Source: Alistipes sp. UBA934 (GTDB lineage: Bacteria > Bacteroidota > Bacteroidia > Bacteroidales > Rikenellaceae). From it: a DNA stretch of 64,000 nucleotides. The stretch is from NCBI GenBank assembly GCA_002293535.1, contig DBDK01000005.1, positions 68,738-132,737 on the forward strand. The letters are read 5' to 3'. Shown piece by piece: positions 34,741-45,500 of this stretch (its first letter is position 1; every line of letters begins with the position of its first letter). Position numbers and translations under genes: made by a program. The notes under the pieces were generated by a model, which was given only the letters and a program-made list of their open reading frames with translations, did no database searches and was not told where the DNA came from.

Positions 34741-35975
34741 TACGCGAGCCCGATGATTTTGTTACGCATAAGCATAGCCGCCCCAAGAGCACCGGCATTG
34801 GTACCCATACGCGAGAGGCGAAAACGAGTGTCCTTATAGACCAGATTGAGCGAATATTTGTTGGTCGAAGCCTTGAGCGGAAGCATAATGTAATCGCCTG
34901 CGTGTGAGAGATTTCCACCGATAATAACGGTCTCCGGATTAAAAATATTGATCAAAAAAGCGATACTTTTGCCGGCCTTTTCGCCAACCTCTTCGATGAG
35001 CTCGATGGCCAACGTGTCGTCATTTCGAGCAGCAGCAACAATGTCGTTGATGTGGATATTTTCGCCACGCTCGAATTTTTCGCGTAGGATGGTATTACTA
35101 CCGCGGCGTAACTGGTCAATTAATTTTTCCTCCACCGCAACGCCGGAAATTTCGGTCTCCAGACAACCTTTTTTACCGCACGAACAGATCTTTTCGTTAT
35201 CGAAAAACGGAGTGTGACCAAACTCGCCGGCAAAGCCGGATTTGCCGTAAAACAGCTTACCGTCCATCACGATACCGATGGCCACACCACGTCCAAGGTG
35301 CAGATACAGAATGTTTTCGCCATCGCCGGAGCCACCGGAATTGTACTCGGCATAGCAACGAGCGCGGGTGTCATTCTCAAGCAAAGTTCGTATGCCGGTG
35401 ATCGATTCGAAGATCTCGACGAGTGACTCGTCGCCGCCTGTGAAATATTTGTAACTCCTTCCCGTGTTGGGATTTACGCGCCCCGCTATACAAACCCCAA
35501 GGCCCAAAATCTTACCACGATCAACACCACAACTGGAAATAAAATCCTCTATGCCCGCACAAATTCGTTTAAGGCACGCGGGAGTATCATCCAACTCGAA
35601 ATCGGTCTCCTCGCGAGAGGCGATAATGTTGTTCTGGATGTCGGTGACGACGAACTGAATGTTGTCGCGACCGATGTTCACACCCGCGAAATAGATGGCA
35701 GAACTCGTTAGTCCATAGATATTTGGTCGTCTGCCGCCGGTGGTCTCGATCTTACCGTTTTCGGTCACAAGGTGATCTTCCTCCAACTCGCCGACAAGTT
35801 TTGTCATCGTGGGAATGCTGACGTGAAGCGCGCCGGTGAGCTCGGCCAGCGTCGAGGGGCCGTTCACCGCCATATACGCCACTATGTTCCTCTTAATGAG
35901 GTTGTTTTTGTGGTCGATGCCGCTTTTCTGCAGCTCGTCGTGGTGGCGGTTGAAAAACTCCTGGAGAGATATCAT
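34740..35975 (-). CDS. ROK-family transcriptional repressor
   Basis: A 411-residue ROK protein. The N-terminal winged helix (about 20-75) contains STLAELTGALHVSIPTMTKLVGEL. The sugar-kinase-like body has LGLGVCIAGRVN and the ROK signature ending in the zinc site CSCGKKGCLE. Such NagC/Mlc-like proteins bind sugars and control sugar operons; the ligand here is unknown. It overlaps the end of fabD by 4 bases, so a sugar-responsive regulator is made from the same message as a fatty-acid enzyme, and is followed by the GNAT gene. Confidence 0.9.
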   Translation of the reverse strand: MISLQEFFNRHHDELQKSGIDHKNNLIKRNIVAYMAVNGPSTLAELTGALHVSIPTMTKLVGELEEDHLVTENGKIETTGGRRPNIYGLTSSAIYFAGVNIGRDNIQFVVTDIQNNIIASREETDFELDDTPACLKRICAGIEDFISSCGVDRGKILGLGVCIAGRVNPNTGRSYKYFTGGDESLVEIFESITGIRTLLENDTRARCYAEYNSGGSGDGENILYLHLGRGVAIGIVMDGKLFYGKSGFAGEFGHTPFFDNEKICSCGKKGCLETEISGVAVEEKLIDQLRRGSNTILREKFERGENIHINDIVAAARNDDTLAIELIEEVGEKAGKSIAFLINIFNPETVIIGGNLSHAGDYIMLPLKASTNKYSLNLVYKDTRFRLSRMGTNAGALGAAMLMRNKIIGLA

Positions 35976-36835
35976 ACGATTTTTGCGATAAGACCCGCCA
36001 AAACATTACCAGGCCCAAGTTCGACGAATTCCGTAGCACCATCGGCAACCATATTCCTCACCGTCTGAGTCCAACGAACAGGCGAGGTGAGTTGAGCTAT
36101 GAGGTTCTCGCGAATCTGAGCAGGATCGGTGTAAGGTCTGGCATCAACATTCTGATATACAGGGCAGACAGGAGTCTTAAACGGTGCTGCGGCTATGCCT
36201 GCTGCCAACTCGACGCGCGCCGGTTCCATCAAAGGAGAATGGAATGCACCCCCGACAGGAAGTCTGAGAGCACGCTTGGCACCGGCCGCCTTCATCTGTT
36301 CGCACGCCGCGTCCACAGCCTCGATCGTACCCGAAATCACAAGTTGTCCAGGGCAATTGTAGTTCGCAGCAACGACAACACCTCCGGCAGCAGCTGTTTT
36401 CCGGCAAATTTCTTCAACCTTTTCGTCCTCCAATGCGAGCACAGCGGCCATCGTAGAGGGCTGAGCCTCACACGCTTTCTGCATAGCCTTGGCACGGATA
36501 CTTACCAGCTTGAGACCATCTTCAAAACCGAGAGCACCGGCAGCAACCAGAGCGGAAAATTCGCCGAGAGAGTGGCCGGCAACCATATCGGGATTGAAAT
36601 CGGAGCCAAGGGCACGAGCAGCGATCACAGAATGCAGAAAAACGGCGGGTTGAGTGACAGCGGTCTGCCTGAGTTCGTCGGCCGTACCGGTAAACATCAC
36701 ATCCGTAATGCGGAAACCCAATATCTCATTTGCCGACTCGAACAGTTCGCGAGCAGTTAAATTATTGTCATACAAATCTTTACCCATTCCGGTAAACTGT
36801 GCTCCCTGACCGGGAAAGACGAATGCTTTTGCCAT
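35972..36835 (-). CDS. fabD: Malonyl-CoA:ACP transacylase FabD
   Basis: A 287-residue enzyme that loads malonyl onto acyl carrier protein for fatty-acid synthesis. FVFPGQGAQFTGMGKDLY opens the protein, the nucleophile is S89 in AGHSLGEFSAL, and the partner histidine is in GGAFHSPLM. The length is slightly below E. coli FabD. The ATG at 36835 was chosen because it opens the conserved AFVFPGQG strand; eleven codons upstream would include the promoter. It is first in a fabD-ROK-GNAT run. Confidence 0.96.
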   Translation of the reverse strand: MAKAFVFPGQGAQFTGMGKDLYDNNLTARELFESANEILGFRITDVMFTGTADELRQTAVTQPAVFLHSVIAARALGSDFNPDMVAGHSLGEFSALVAAGALGFEDGLKLVSIRAKAMQKACEAQPSTMAAVLALEDEKVEEICRKTAAAGGVVVAANYNCPGQLVISGTIEAVDAACEQMKAAGAKRALRLPVGGAFHSPLMEPARVELAAGIAAAPFKTPVCPVYQNVDARPYTDPAQIRENLIAQLTSPVRWTQTVRNMVADGATEFVELGPGNVLAGLIAKIV

Positions 36836-36865
36836 AATTCTAAAATTTTTGGTTTTTGTGCGCCG

Positions 36866-36873
36866 CAAAATTA
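36866..36873 (-). promoter_or_regulatory. -7 box of the fabD operon
   Basis: TAATTTTG on the minus strand, 30 bases before the fabD ATG. The -33 region is A/T-rich without TTTG. The divergent plsC box starts 38 bases away. Confidence 0.5.
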
Positions 36874-36910
36874 ATAATTTTTTTTAATTAATTGTTAATG
36901 AAATTTTTTC

Positions 36911-36918
36911 TATTTTTG
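36911..36918 (+). promoter_or_regulatory. -7 box of the plsC-lolA operon
   Basis: TATTTTTG fits TAnnTTTG and ends 6 bases before the ATG at 36925. It overlaps a possible longer N-terminus, so it also argues for the 36925 start. The -33 region lacks a well-placed TTTG. Confidence 0.45.
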
Positions 36919-36924
36919 CGGATT

Positions 36925-37644
36925 ATGTTTACCATCCTCTATTACATTATAATACTTGTGGCAGTGACTATCTTTCTGATAGCAACGCTGTTGGTGTGGC
37001 CCCTGAGCTTTATCTGCGATCCGCAAAGGAAGGCGGTGCACGCGATGTCAAGAGGGATCTCGATGGTGTTTTTCAGGACGCCGCCTTGCTGGAAAACGCG
37101 AGTGGAGGGTCTGGAAAACATTGATCCTAAGGCGGTTTACGTAATTGTGCTGAATCATCGCTCGATGGTCGATATACCGATGCTGTATTGGACACCACTG
37201 AATTTCAGGTGGGTGTCGAAGAAATATGTGACCAGACTGCCGTTCATAGGGCAATATCTGATGTTGCACGGCGATATTTTGATCCCTGAAAATAATCCGC
37301 GTGAAGCCATAAAAATGATTATGGAAAAGGGGCAAATGTGGCTTAAGAAAACAGGAGTGAGTGTGGCCATCTTTCCGGAAGGAACACGATCCAAAACAGG
37401 TGAAATTCAAAGATTTAAGCCTACAGCGTTTGCACTTGCAAAGGAGGCGGGAGTGCCGATTTTGCCGGTGGTGCTGAGCGGAAGCGATGTAGTGGGAAAG
37501 AGAGGGAAACTACCCTGGAAGCATAATTTTACGGTGAAAGTACTGGAGCCGGTGAGCGCCCAAGAAGTAGCTGCGAAAGAGACGAAACAGCTGATGGATG
37601 AGGTCAGGGAGAGAATGATCGAAGCGAGGAAAAAGATACAATGA
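36925..37644 (+). CDS. 1-acyl-sn-glycerol-3-phosphate acyltransferase (PlsC-like)
   Basis: A 239-residue inner-membrane acyltransferase that makes phosphatidic acid. One N-terminal hydrophobic stretch (about 1-28) is followed by the catalytic NHRSMVD motif (HX4D), the substrate motif FPEGTRSKTG and VPILPVVLSGSD. The start at 36925 fits a -7 box that ends 6 bases earlier; an in-frame ATG at 36898 would add nine residues and cannot be excluded. parE begins 9 bases after its stop, opening a long run of packed genes. Confidence 0.88.
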   Translation: MFTILYYIIILVAVTIFLIATLLVWPLSFICDPQRKAVHAMSRGISMVFFRTPPCWKTRVEGLENIDPKAVYVIVLNHRSMVDIPMLYWTPLNFRWVSKKYVTRLPFIGQYLMLHGDILIPENNPREAIKMIMEKGQMWLKKTGVSVAIFPEGTRSKTGEIQRFKPTAFALAKEAGVPILPVVLSGSDVVGKRGKLPWKHNFTVKVLEPVSAQEVAAKETKQLMDEVRERMIEARKKIQ

Positions 37645-37653
37645 AAATAAGCA

Positions 37654-39507
37654 ATGAGTGAAGTAAAATATACAGAGAGCGATATAAAGACCCTCTCCAC
37701 GCGCGAGCAAATGCGTCTGCGACCGGGGATGTGGATCGGCAAGCTGGGCGACGGAAGCCAACCCGACGACGGGATATACACCCTTATAAAAGAGGTGATG
37801 GACAACTCCGTGGATGAGTTCATTATGGGTGCGGGAAAGAGCATAGAACTGGCCATAGGTGTGGGTAACGTGGTGACTGTCAGAGACTATGGGCGAGGAA
37901 TTCCACTGAACAGTCTGGCCGATGCGGTGAGCAAAATCAATACCAGCGGAAAGTACGGAAGCGAGGCATTCAAAAAAACAGTGGGGCTGAACGGAGTGGG
38001 GGTAAAGGCGGTTAATATGCTAAGCAGCAGCTTTATGGCGCGAAGTGTGAGAGGAGGAGAAGCGAGAACGGTGACTTTCGAGCGAGGCGTGGAGACGAGC
38101 GACAGGTGGGAGAGCGGAGTGAACGAAAAAGACGGTACACTGATAAGCTATGTGGTCGATACGGAAGTGTTTGGAGAGTACGTCTATAATATGGAGTACG
38201 TCGAGCAGCGGGTGAGGAACTACACATATCTGAACACGGGCCTGACCATTAAGCTAAACGGCGAACCGTACGTGTCGAAAAACGGCTTGCTCGACCTGCT
38301 GAATGAAAATCTGGGAGAGGAGCCGCTGTACGAGCCCATTCACCTGACAGGTAACGATATAGAGGTGGTAATAACGCACGGAACAGGCTACGGAGAGAGC
38401 TACTTTTCATTCGTCAATAGTCAATACACCTCGCAGGGAGGAACACATCAGGCGGCATTCAGGGAGGCTATCGCAAAAACTGTCAAGGAGTTCTACCGCA
38501 AGGATTTCGCACCGGAAGATATAAGAGGCTCGATCGTAGCGGCGATAAGCATAAGCGTGGAAGAGCCGGAATTCGAGAGCCAGACGAAGATAAAACTGGG
38601 AAGCCGAACAATGTCGCCGGGAGGACCTACCATAAGGCAGTTTGTGTTGGACTTCGTGAAGGAGCAACTGGACAACTATCTGCATAAACATCCGGCAACG
38701 GCGGAAACACTGGGGAAAAAGATTACCGAAAACGAAAAGGAACGAAAGGCGATTTCGGGCGTGCAGAAAAAAGCACGCGAGCTGGCCAAGAAAGTAAGCC
38801 TGAATAACAGGAAGTTGCGCGACAGCAAGGTGCATTTCGGCGACAAAGATGCAAGGGCAGAGCAGACGATGATCTTCATTACGGAGGGGAATTCGGCGAG
38901 CGGCTCGATTACGAAAAGCAGGGATGTACATACCCAAGCTGTGTTTTCGCTGAGAGGTAAACCGCTGAATACTTACGGACTGACAAAAAAAGTGGTCTAT
39001 GAGAACGAAGAGTTCAATCTGCTGCAAGCCGCGCTGAATATCGAGGAGGGAGTCGAAGACCTGCGTTATAACAAGGTGATTATCGCTACCGATGCCGATG
39101 TGGACGGGATGCACATACGGCTGCTGATGATGACTTTTTTCCTGCAATTCTTCCCCGAAGTGATAAGGCAAGGCCACCTGTTTGTGCTACAAACGCCACT
39201 TTTCAGGGTGAGAAACAAAAAAGAGACGGTTTACTGCTACAGCGAAACGGAAAGAGCGCAAGCAGTGAAGCGGCTGGGAGGAGCCTCCGGAACAGGAGCA
39301 GAAATAACACGCTTCAAAGGGCTGGGGGAGATTTCGGCCGATGAGTTCAAAGAGTTCATAGGAGAAGATATGCGACTGGAATCGGTGAGGCTGAGCAAGG
39401 GCGACAGCATCGGTGATGTGCTTTCTTTTTATATGGGAACAAATACCCCGGAAAGGCGTGATTTTGTAATTGATAACCTGAGAATCGAGGCAGACTATGT
39501 TGAATGA
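37654..39507 (+). CDS. parE: DNA topoisomerase IV subunit B (ParE)
   Basis: A 617-residue type IIA topoisomerase ATPase subunit. The GHKL fold shows IKEVMDNSVDEFIMGAG, the DYGRGIP loop and LNGVGVKAVNMLS. The TOPRIM part has MIFITEGNSASGSI and IIATDADVDGMHIR, with RFKGLGEIS near the end. The order and size fit the ParE rather than the GyrB form of Bacteroidetes, supported by the parC-like gene that overlaps it by 11 bases. Together they unlink daughter chromosomes. Confidence 0.93.
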   Translation: MSEVKYTESDIKTLSTREQMRLRPGMWIGKLGDGSQPDDGIYTLIKEVMDNSVDEFIMGAGKSIELAIGVGNVVTVRDYGRGIPLNSLADAVSKINTSGKYGSEAFKKTVGLNGVGVKAVNMLSSSFMARSVRGGEARTVTFERGVETSDRWESGVNEKDGTLISYVVDTEVFGEYVYNMEYVEQRVRNYTYLNTGLTIKLNGEPYVSKNGLLDLLNENLGEEPLYEPIHLTGNDIEVVITHGTGYGESYFSFVNSQYTSQGGTHQAAFREAIAKTVKEFYRKDFAPEDIRGSIVAAISISVEEPEFESQTKIKLGSRTMSPGGPTIRQFVLDFVKEQLDNYLHKHPATAETLGKKITENEKERKAISGVQKKARELAKKVSLNNRKLRDSKVHFGDKDARAEQTMIFITEGNSASGSITKSRDVHTQAVFSLRGKPLNTYGLTKKVVYENEEFNLLQAALNIEEGVEDLRYNKVIIATDADVDGMHIRLLMMTFFLQFFPEVIRQGHLFVLQTPLFRVRNKKETVYCYSETERAQAVKRLGGASGTGAEITRFKGLGEISADEFKEFIGEDMRLESVRLSKGDSIGDVLSFYMGTNTPERRDFVIDNLRIEADYVE

Positions 39508-42082
39508 TATGTACCGCGACTGGTGGCTGGATTACGCCTCCTATGTGATTCTGGAAAGGGCCGTACCACACGTCGAGGATGGCCTCAAGCCGGTGCAGAG
39601 GCGTATACTGCACTCTATGAAGCGGCTGGACGACGGAAGATATAATAAGGTCGCAAACGTAATCGGCCACACAATGCAGTTCCACCCCCACGGAGATGCC
39701 TCTATCGGAGACGCGCTGGTGCAACTGGGGCAAAAGGACTTACTGATCGACTGTCAGGGGAACTGGGGAAATATTTTAACCGGAGACGGGGCGGCAGCGG
39801 CACGATACATAGAGGCGAGGTTGTCGAAATTCGCGCTGGACGTCGTGTTCAATCCCAAGACGACCGAATGGATGCTCTCGTACGACGGGCGCAACCAAGA
39901 ACCTGTGACTCTGCCGGTTAAGTTTCCATTGCTTTTGGCACAAGGGGTCGAAGGGATCGCGGTGGGTTTGGCTTCGAAAATTCTGCCACATAACTTTGTG
40001 GAGCTGATCGACGCGGCGATCGCTTACCTGCGTGGCGAGGCGTTCGAGCTCTATCCGGACTTCCCTACGGGCGGGATGGTGGACGTTTCGAGGTACAACA
40101 ACGGGCTGAGAGGCGGTGCCGTGAAGGTGCGGGCGAAGATCTCCAAAATTGACAAGAGAACGCTTGCGATAACCGAAATCCCTTATGGAACGACTACCGA
40201 AAGTATCAAAGAATCGATAATCAAGGCCAACGAAAGAGGCAAGATCAAGATCCGAAAAGTCGATGACAACACCGCGGAAAAGGTCGAGATAATAATCCAC
40301 GTCTCCAACGACGAATCGAGTGACAAAACCATAGACGGACTGTACGCTTTTACGGACTGCGAAGTGAGCATCTCGCCCAACTCGACGGTGATATGGGAAG
40401 ACAAGCCGCACTTCCTGGGAGTGAGCGAGATACTTACCCGCAGCACGGATCGCACAAGAGAGTTGCTTTTACGCGAATTACACATTCGGCTCGACGAGCT
40501 GTCGGAAGATTGGCATCTGTCTTCGCTCGAAAAAATCTTTATCGAAAACAAGCTCTACGCTCTGATCGAAGGGGCGAAAACTCGCGAAGAAGCCTACTCG
40601 GCTGTGGATGAGGGACTTGAGCCTTTCAAAAAACTACTGCGCCGCGAGGTCACGAAGGACGACGTAGTGAAGCTGACAGAGCTGAGATTCATAAGGATAA
40701 GCCGATATGATGAGACGCGCGCGGATGAGCATATAAAGAGCGTGGAAGAGGAGATGACAAAGGTGCGGTACGACATAGAACACATTGTACCTTACACGAT
40801 TGCATACTACGAGCGGATAAAAGACAAATACGGTGCGGGAAAGGAACGCAGAACGGAAATTCGCGAATTCGACAGCATAGAAGTGACCAAAGTCGCCGTG
40901 GCAAACGCAAAACTCTATGTCGATAAGACGGAAGGATTTTTCGGAATCGGTGCAGGGATGAAAAAAGATGAGTTCGTGTGCGATTGCTCTGATATCGACG
41001 ACGTTATAGTGATCTGCAAAGACGGGAGATACACGATCACGAAGGTGAGCGACAAGGCATTCTTCCACAAAAACATACTCTATATAGGGGTGTTCAAGCG
41101 TGGAGACGAGCGGACGATCTACAACGTACTGTACAGAGACGGGAAGGCCGGAGCAGTGATGATGAAACGATGCGCAATCGTGGGAATAACGCGCGACAAA
41201 GAGTACGACCTGACGAAAGGCACGCCCGGAAGCGAGATTATGTGGCTGAGTGTCAATCCGAACGGCGAGGCAGAGGTGCTGAAAATCTATTTCAAACCCA
41301 GGCCGCGACTCAAGAAAGTGATAACCGATCTGGACTTTTCAGTCCTCGCGATCAAGGGGAGAAGTTCGCAAGGCAATCTGTTTTCGCGTTACGGAATCAA
41401 CAAAGTAGTGCTAAAGGAGAAAGGAACCTCGACGCTGGGAGGACAAAATATCTGGTTCGACGAGGATGTGAGGCGCCTGAATGCAGACGGAAGGGGAGTG
41501 CTGCTGGGAGAATTTTCGGGCGACGATCGCATTGTGGTCTTTGGGCAACATAGCTATTACATAACAGGGTACGAGCTCACGCACCACTTCCCGGAAGATA
41601 CGGTTCGTGTCGAAAAGTGGGATGCGGAGCGAATTTACAGCGTAACATATTTCGACGAAGGGCAAAACTACTTCTATGTCAAGAGGTTCGCAGTTGTGGC
41701 CGGCGAGAAGATGCAAGAATATTTGGAAGCCGACTGTCGTCTGGTGGAGATTTCGAGTGATCTGGCGCCACGATTGGAGGTCAGCTATAAGGGTGCAAAT
41801 GCTTCGCGGGCGGCAGATATGGTGGATGTCGGGCAGTATATCGGGATCAAAAGTCACAAGGCAAAGGGGAAACGAATAACAACCTACGACGTGGGAGGTC
41901 TGAAGTTTGTGGAGCAGTTGGAGCCGGAGAATGCCGACGATTTGTATGTGCCTGACCAGGAGATAATTGAAAGTATTCCGACAGAAGATGCTTCGGAGGC
42001 CGAATCAGAAGTGGAGGCTACTGAAGAACCGGCGCCTGTAGAGATAGAAATCGTTAGAAGTGAACAACTTAACCTGTTTTGA
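39497..42082 (+). CDS. parC: DNA topoisomerase IV subunit A (ParC)
   Basis: An 861-residue subunit that cuts and rejoins DNA. The winged-helix motif GLKPVQRRILHSM and FHPHGDASIGDALV lie near the N-terminus, and the active tyrosine is Y104 in GDGAAAARYIEARLSK. The C-terminal half is the degenerate pinwheel domain of ParC, without a GyrA box. The last residues are SEQLNLF, where QLNLF fits the bacterial sliding-clamp binding pentamer. Residues about 820-855 are acidic and likely disordered, giving a flexible tether. It overlaps parE by 11 bases. Confidence 0.93.
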   Translation: MLNDMYRDWWLDYASYVILERAVPHVEDGLKPVQRRILHSMKRLDDGRYNKVANVIGHTMQFHPHGDASIGDALVQLGQKDLLIDCQGNWGNILTGDGAAAARYIEARLSKFALDVVFNPKTTEWMLSYDGRNQEPVTLPVKFPLLLAQGVEGIAVGLASKILPHNFVELIDAAIAYLRGEAFELYPDFPTGGMVDVSRYNNGLRGGAVKVRAKISKIDKRTLAITEIPYGTTTESIKESIIKANERGKIKIRKVDDNTAEKVEIIIHVSNDESSDKTIDGLYAFTDCEVSISPNSTVIWEDKPHFLGVSEILTRSTDRTRELLLRELHIRLDELSEDWHLSSLEKIFIENKLYALIEGAKTREEAYSAVDEGLEPFKKLLRREVTKDDVVKLTELRFIRISRYDETRADEHIKSVEEEMTKVRYDIEHIVPYTIAYYERIKDKYGAGKERRTEIREFDSIEVTKVAVANAKLYVDKTEGFFGIGAGMKKDEFVCDCSDIDDVIVICKDGRYTITKVSDKAFFHKNILYIGVFKRGDERTIYNVLYRDGKAGAVMMKRCAIVGITRDKEYDLTKGTPGSEIMWLSVNPNGEAEVLKIYFKPRPRLKKVITDLDFSVLAIKGRSSQGNLFSRYGINKVVLKEKGTSTLGGQNIWFDEDVRRLNADGRGVLLGEFSGDDRIVVFGQHSYYITGYELTHHFPEDTVRVEKWDAERIYSVTYFDEGQNYFYVKRFAVVAGEKMQEYLEADCRLVEISSDLAPRLEVSYKGANASRAADMVDVGQYIGIKSHKAKGKRITTYDVGGLKFVEQLEPENADDLYVPDQEIIESIPTEDASEAESEVEATEEPAPVEIEIVRSEQLNLF

Positions 42083-42083
42083 G

Positions 42084-42554
42084 ATGTCGCACCGAATCTT
42101 CCTTGTGGGTTTTATGGGCAGCGGAAAAAGCAGCTTCGGAAGGCGCTTGGCGAGCCAGTTGGGATGGGACTTTGTCGATACGGACGCCACTATCGAGCAA
42201 CTCGCAGGAATGACCGTCGCCGAGATTTTCAAGCGATGTAGCGAAGAGTGCTTTCGTGCGCTGGAAAAGCAGGTGATCGAAGAGTCGGCGGCAAGGGAAG
42301 GTGATACGGTCGTCTCTTTGGGCGGCGGGGCTGTCTGTCGCGAAGGGGTGATGGAGATGCTGAACAACGCAGGCGAAACCCTGTACCTGAAAATGAAGCC
42401 AGCGCGGCTGGTCGGGCGAATGGGAGAACTGGCACGAGCGCGACGACCGAAAATCGCCGGAATGAACGACGAGAATCTACTCGCATATATTGAAAAAACT
42501 CTACCGGAACGCGAAAAATACTATAATCAAGCTACTTACGTTATCGAATTATGA
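42084..42554 (+). CDS. aroK: Shikimate kinase
   Basis: A 156-residue kinase for the fifth step of the shikimate pathway. Walker A is GFMGSGKSS, the shikimate-binding DTDATIE motif follows, and VSLGGGAVCREG is the GGG motif. The lid contains GELARARRPKI. The ATG at 42084 is one base after the parC stop; a GTG eight codons earlier lies inside parC. The start of purL overlaps its stop by 4 bases. Confidence 0.93.
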   Translation: MSHRIFLVGFMGSGKSSFGRRLASQLGWDFVDTDATIEQLAGMTVAEIFKRCSEECFRALEKQVIEESAAREGDTVVSLGGGAVCREGVMEMLNNAGETLYLKMKPARLVGRMGELARARRPKIAGMNDENLLAYIEKTLPEREKYYNQATYVIEL

Positions 42555-45500
42555 TACTGTTTTTTGGTGGCAAAGGCCACAAAATATACGCCCTCGACGC
42601 CTTTGCGGAGCTCGACGCTACGGAAATCGAACGACTCGAATGGTTGTTTGGTGATGCTAAACACCTTGATAAAGAGAGTGTTACAGGAAAGTTTATAGGC
42701 CCGCGCCGAGAAATGATCACCCCCTGGAGCACCAATGCCGTGGAGATCACCCAAAATATGGGTATCGAGGGGATAAGGCGAATCGAGGAATTTGTACGCG
42801 AGGAACAGGGGGCAGAAGTGACGTTCGATCCGATGCTGAACAGACGCTATAACACTCTGGATCAGGATGTTTTCGCTATCACTGCACAACCGGAACCAGT
42901 GCGAAATGTTTGCGACATTGCAGAATATAACAAACAGGAAGGACTGGCCCTAAGTGATACGGAAGTGACTTATTTGCAAGAAGTCAGCACTAAGATGGGG
43001 CGCCCGCTTACGGACAGCGAGGTGTTCGGGTTTTCGCAGGTCAATTCGGAACACTGTCGGCATAAGATATTTAACGGCGAGTTCGTAATCGACGGTGTGA
43101 TGCAACCTGAGACCCTTTTCGGGCTGATCAAAAAAACAACTAAAGCTAATCCAGGGCAAGTTACGTCGGCATACAAAGATAATTGCGCATTTCTACAAGG
43201 GCCTGTGGCTGAGCAATTTGCCCCCGCAACTCACGATAAGCCGGACGAATTCGAAACCAAAGATTTCGAGAGCGTGATTTCGATCAAGGCCGAGACTCAC
43301 AACTTTCCAACAACCGTCGAACCGTTCAACGGAGCGGCAACCGGCTCAGGCGGAGAGATTCGCGACCGAATCGCCGGCGGAAAAGGGGCATTCCCGGTGG
43401 CAGGCACAGCGGTATATATGACCTCGTATCCGAGACTCGATGGTGGGCGCCCGTGGGAACAAGCCGTTCCTGCCCGTAAGTGGCTGTATCAGAGTCCCGA
43501 AGAGATCCTTATCAAAGCGTCGAACGGCGCCAGCGATTTCGGCAACAAATTCGGCCAACCGCTCGTATGTGGCTCATTATTAACGTTTGAGCACCGTGAG
43601 AACAACAAGACCTGGGGTTATGACAAGGTCATTATGATGGCCGGCGGAGTGGGATACGGGAAAAAAGCTGACAGTCTGAAAGATGAACCGGTTGCAGGTG
43701 ATGCCGTGGTGCTGCTTGGCGGTGACAATTACCGCATCGGGATGGGTGGAGGAGCCGTTTCGAGCGTCGCGACGGGAGAGTTTGCCGGCCAGATAGAGCT
43801 CAACGCCGTACAGCGCTCGAATCCAGAGATGCAACGACGCGCTTACAATGCAATCCGTGCTGTGAGTGAGGCAGATACGAACCCGATAATCTCGATTCAC
43901 GACCACGGCGCAGGCGGCCATTTGAACTGTTTGAGCGAGCTGGTCGAGGCGACGGGCGGGCGAATAGATATGGAGCAACTGCCCGTTGGCGACCCAACAT
44001 TGTCGGCGAGAGAAATTGTTGGCAATGAGTCGCAAGAGCGTATGGGACTGGTTGTTGGCAAAAAATATTTGGACTATCTCCGTGCCATTGCCGAACGCGA
44101 ACGCGCCCCGATTTACACCATCGGCGAGACTACGGGCGACGGACGTTTCACATTTGTAAACAACATCACGGGTGAACGCCCGATCGATTGGCCGTTGGAG
44201 TATATGTTTGGCAAAGCACCACGTACTGTAATGGCGGACAAAACATTACAGGATTTATTTAAACCATTGGTTTATAACGACGGGCAAGTCGTAAAATACA
44301 TCGAACAGGTGCTGCAACTCGAAGCTGTGGCGTGCAAAGACTGGCTCACGAATAAGGTCGATAGGTCGGTGGGTGGACGCGTCGCGATGCAGCAATGCAC
44401 CGGGCAGTTGCAGTTGCCGTTGAATGATTGTGCCGTGGTTGCGCTTGATTATCAAGGTGTTACTGGTATTGCTACGGCTATCGGGCACGCTCCGGTGGCG
44501 GCAATGATCGATCCGGAAGAAGGATCGCGACTGGCGATTGCCGAAGCGCTGACAAATCTTGTTTTTGCACCGCTAACTCACGGACTATCAGGTGTTTCGC
44601 TTAGCGCTAACTGGATGTGGCCTTGCAAAAATCCGGGAGAAGATGCGCGGTTGTATAAGGCAGTCGAAGCAGCGAGCGAATTTGCTATCTCACTGGGTAT
44701 CAACATTCCTACGGGAAAAGATTCATTGTCGATGACGCAAAAATACCCCGATGGAGAGGGAAATGCGGGTCTGACAGGCAACAAGGTTTTGGCGCCAGGT
44801 ACAGTGATAATCACCTCAGCAGCAGAGGTTTCGGATATTTCAAGAAGCGTCGGCGCGGCACTAAAGCATACTGAAAGTGAAATTCTATATGTCGATATGA
44901 GTCGCTGCGATTTCGAGTTGGGTGGCAGCAGTTTTGCGCAAGTGATCGATGGAGTAGGAGATAAGACGCCGAGCGTAGCTGATCCGGAATATTTTGGACG
45001 TGCGTTCAATGCGGTGCAGGGACTAATTAAAGAGGGCCAAGTGCTTGCTGGTCACGACGTTTCGGCGGGAGGATTAGTAACGGCATTGCTCGAAATGACC
45101 TTTGCGGATAACAAGACGGGAATAGATGTCGATTTGAGCGAGTTGAGTGGTGCGAGTGCGCGCTTGGGCGGCAAAAGCGACCTGACGAAACTGCTGTTCA
45201 GTGAAAAACCGGCATTGTTGTTACAGGTGTTAAATAGCGCAAAAATTCAAGCGGAATTGGCCAAACAAAATGTTGATTCATACGTAATTGGAGGCATAAA
45301 TCTAAAGCGTCGCTTCAGTATAAAAACTGCCAATGTGGAGTTCGATCTGTTGCAGAACCAACTGCGCGATGTGTGGTACAAGACGTCGTATCTGCTCGAT
45401 AGAAAACAAAGCACAACTGCCAAAGCAGCAGAACGTTACACCAATTATAAGGAACAACCCCTGGAATTCAAATTTCCGGCGCACTTCACAGGAAAGTATG

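Noticed and set aside
38407..39177. 256-codon minus-strand frame opposite parE
   Set aside because: Antisense to conserved GHKL/TOPRIM sequence; the composition is typical of a mirror frame in G/A-rich coding DNA.
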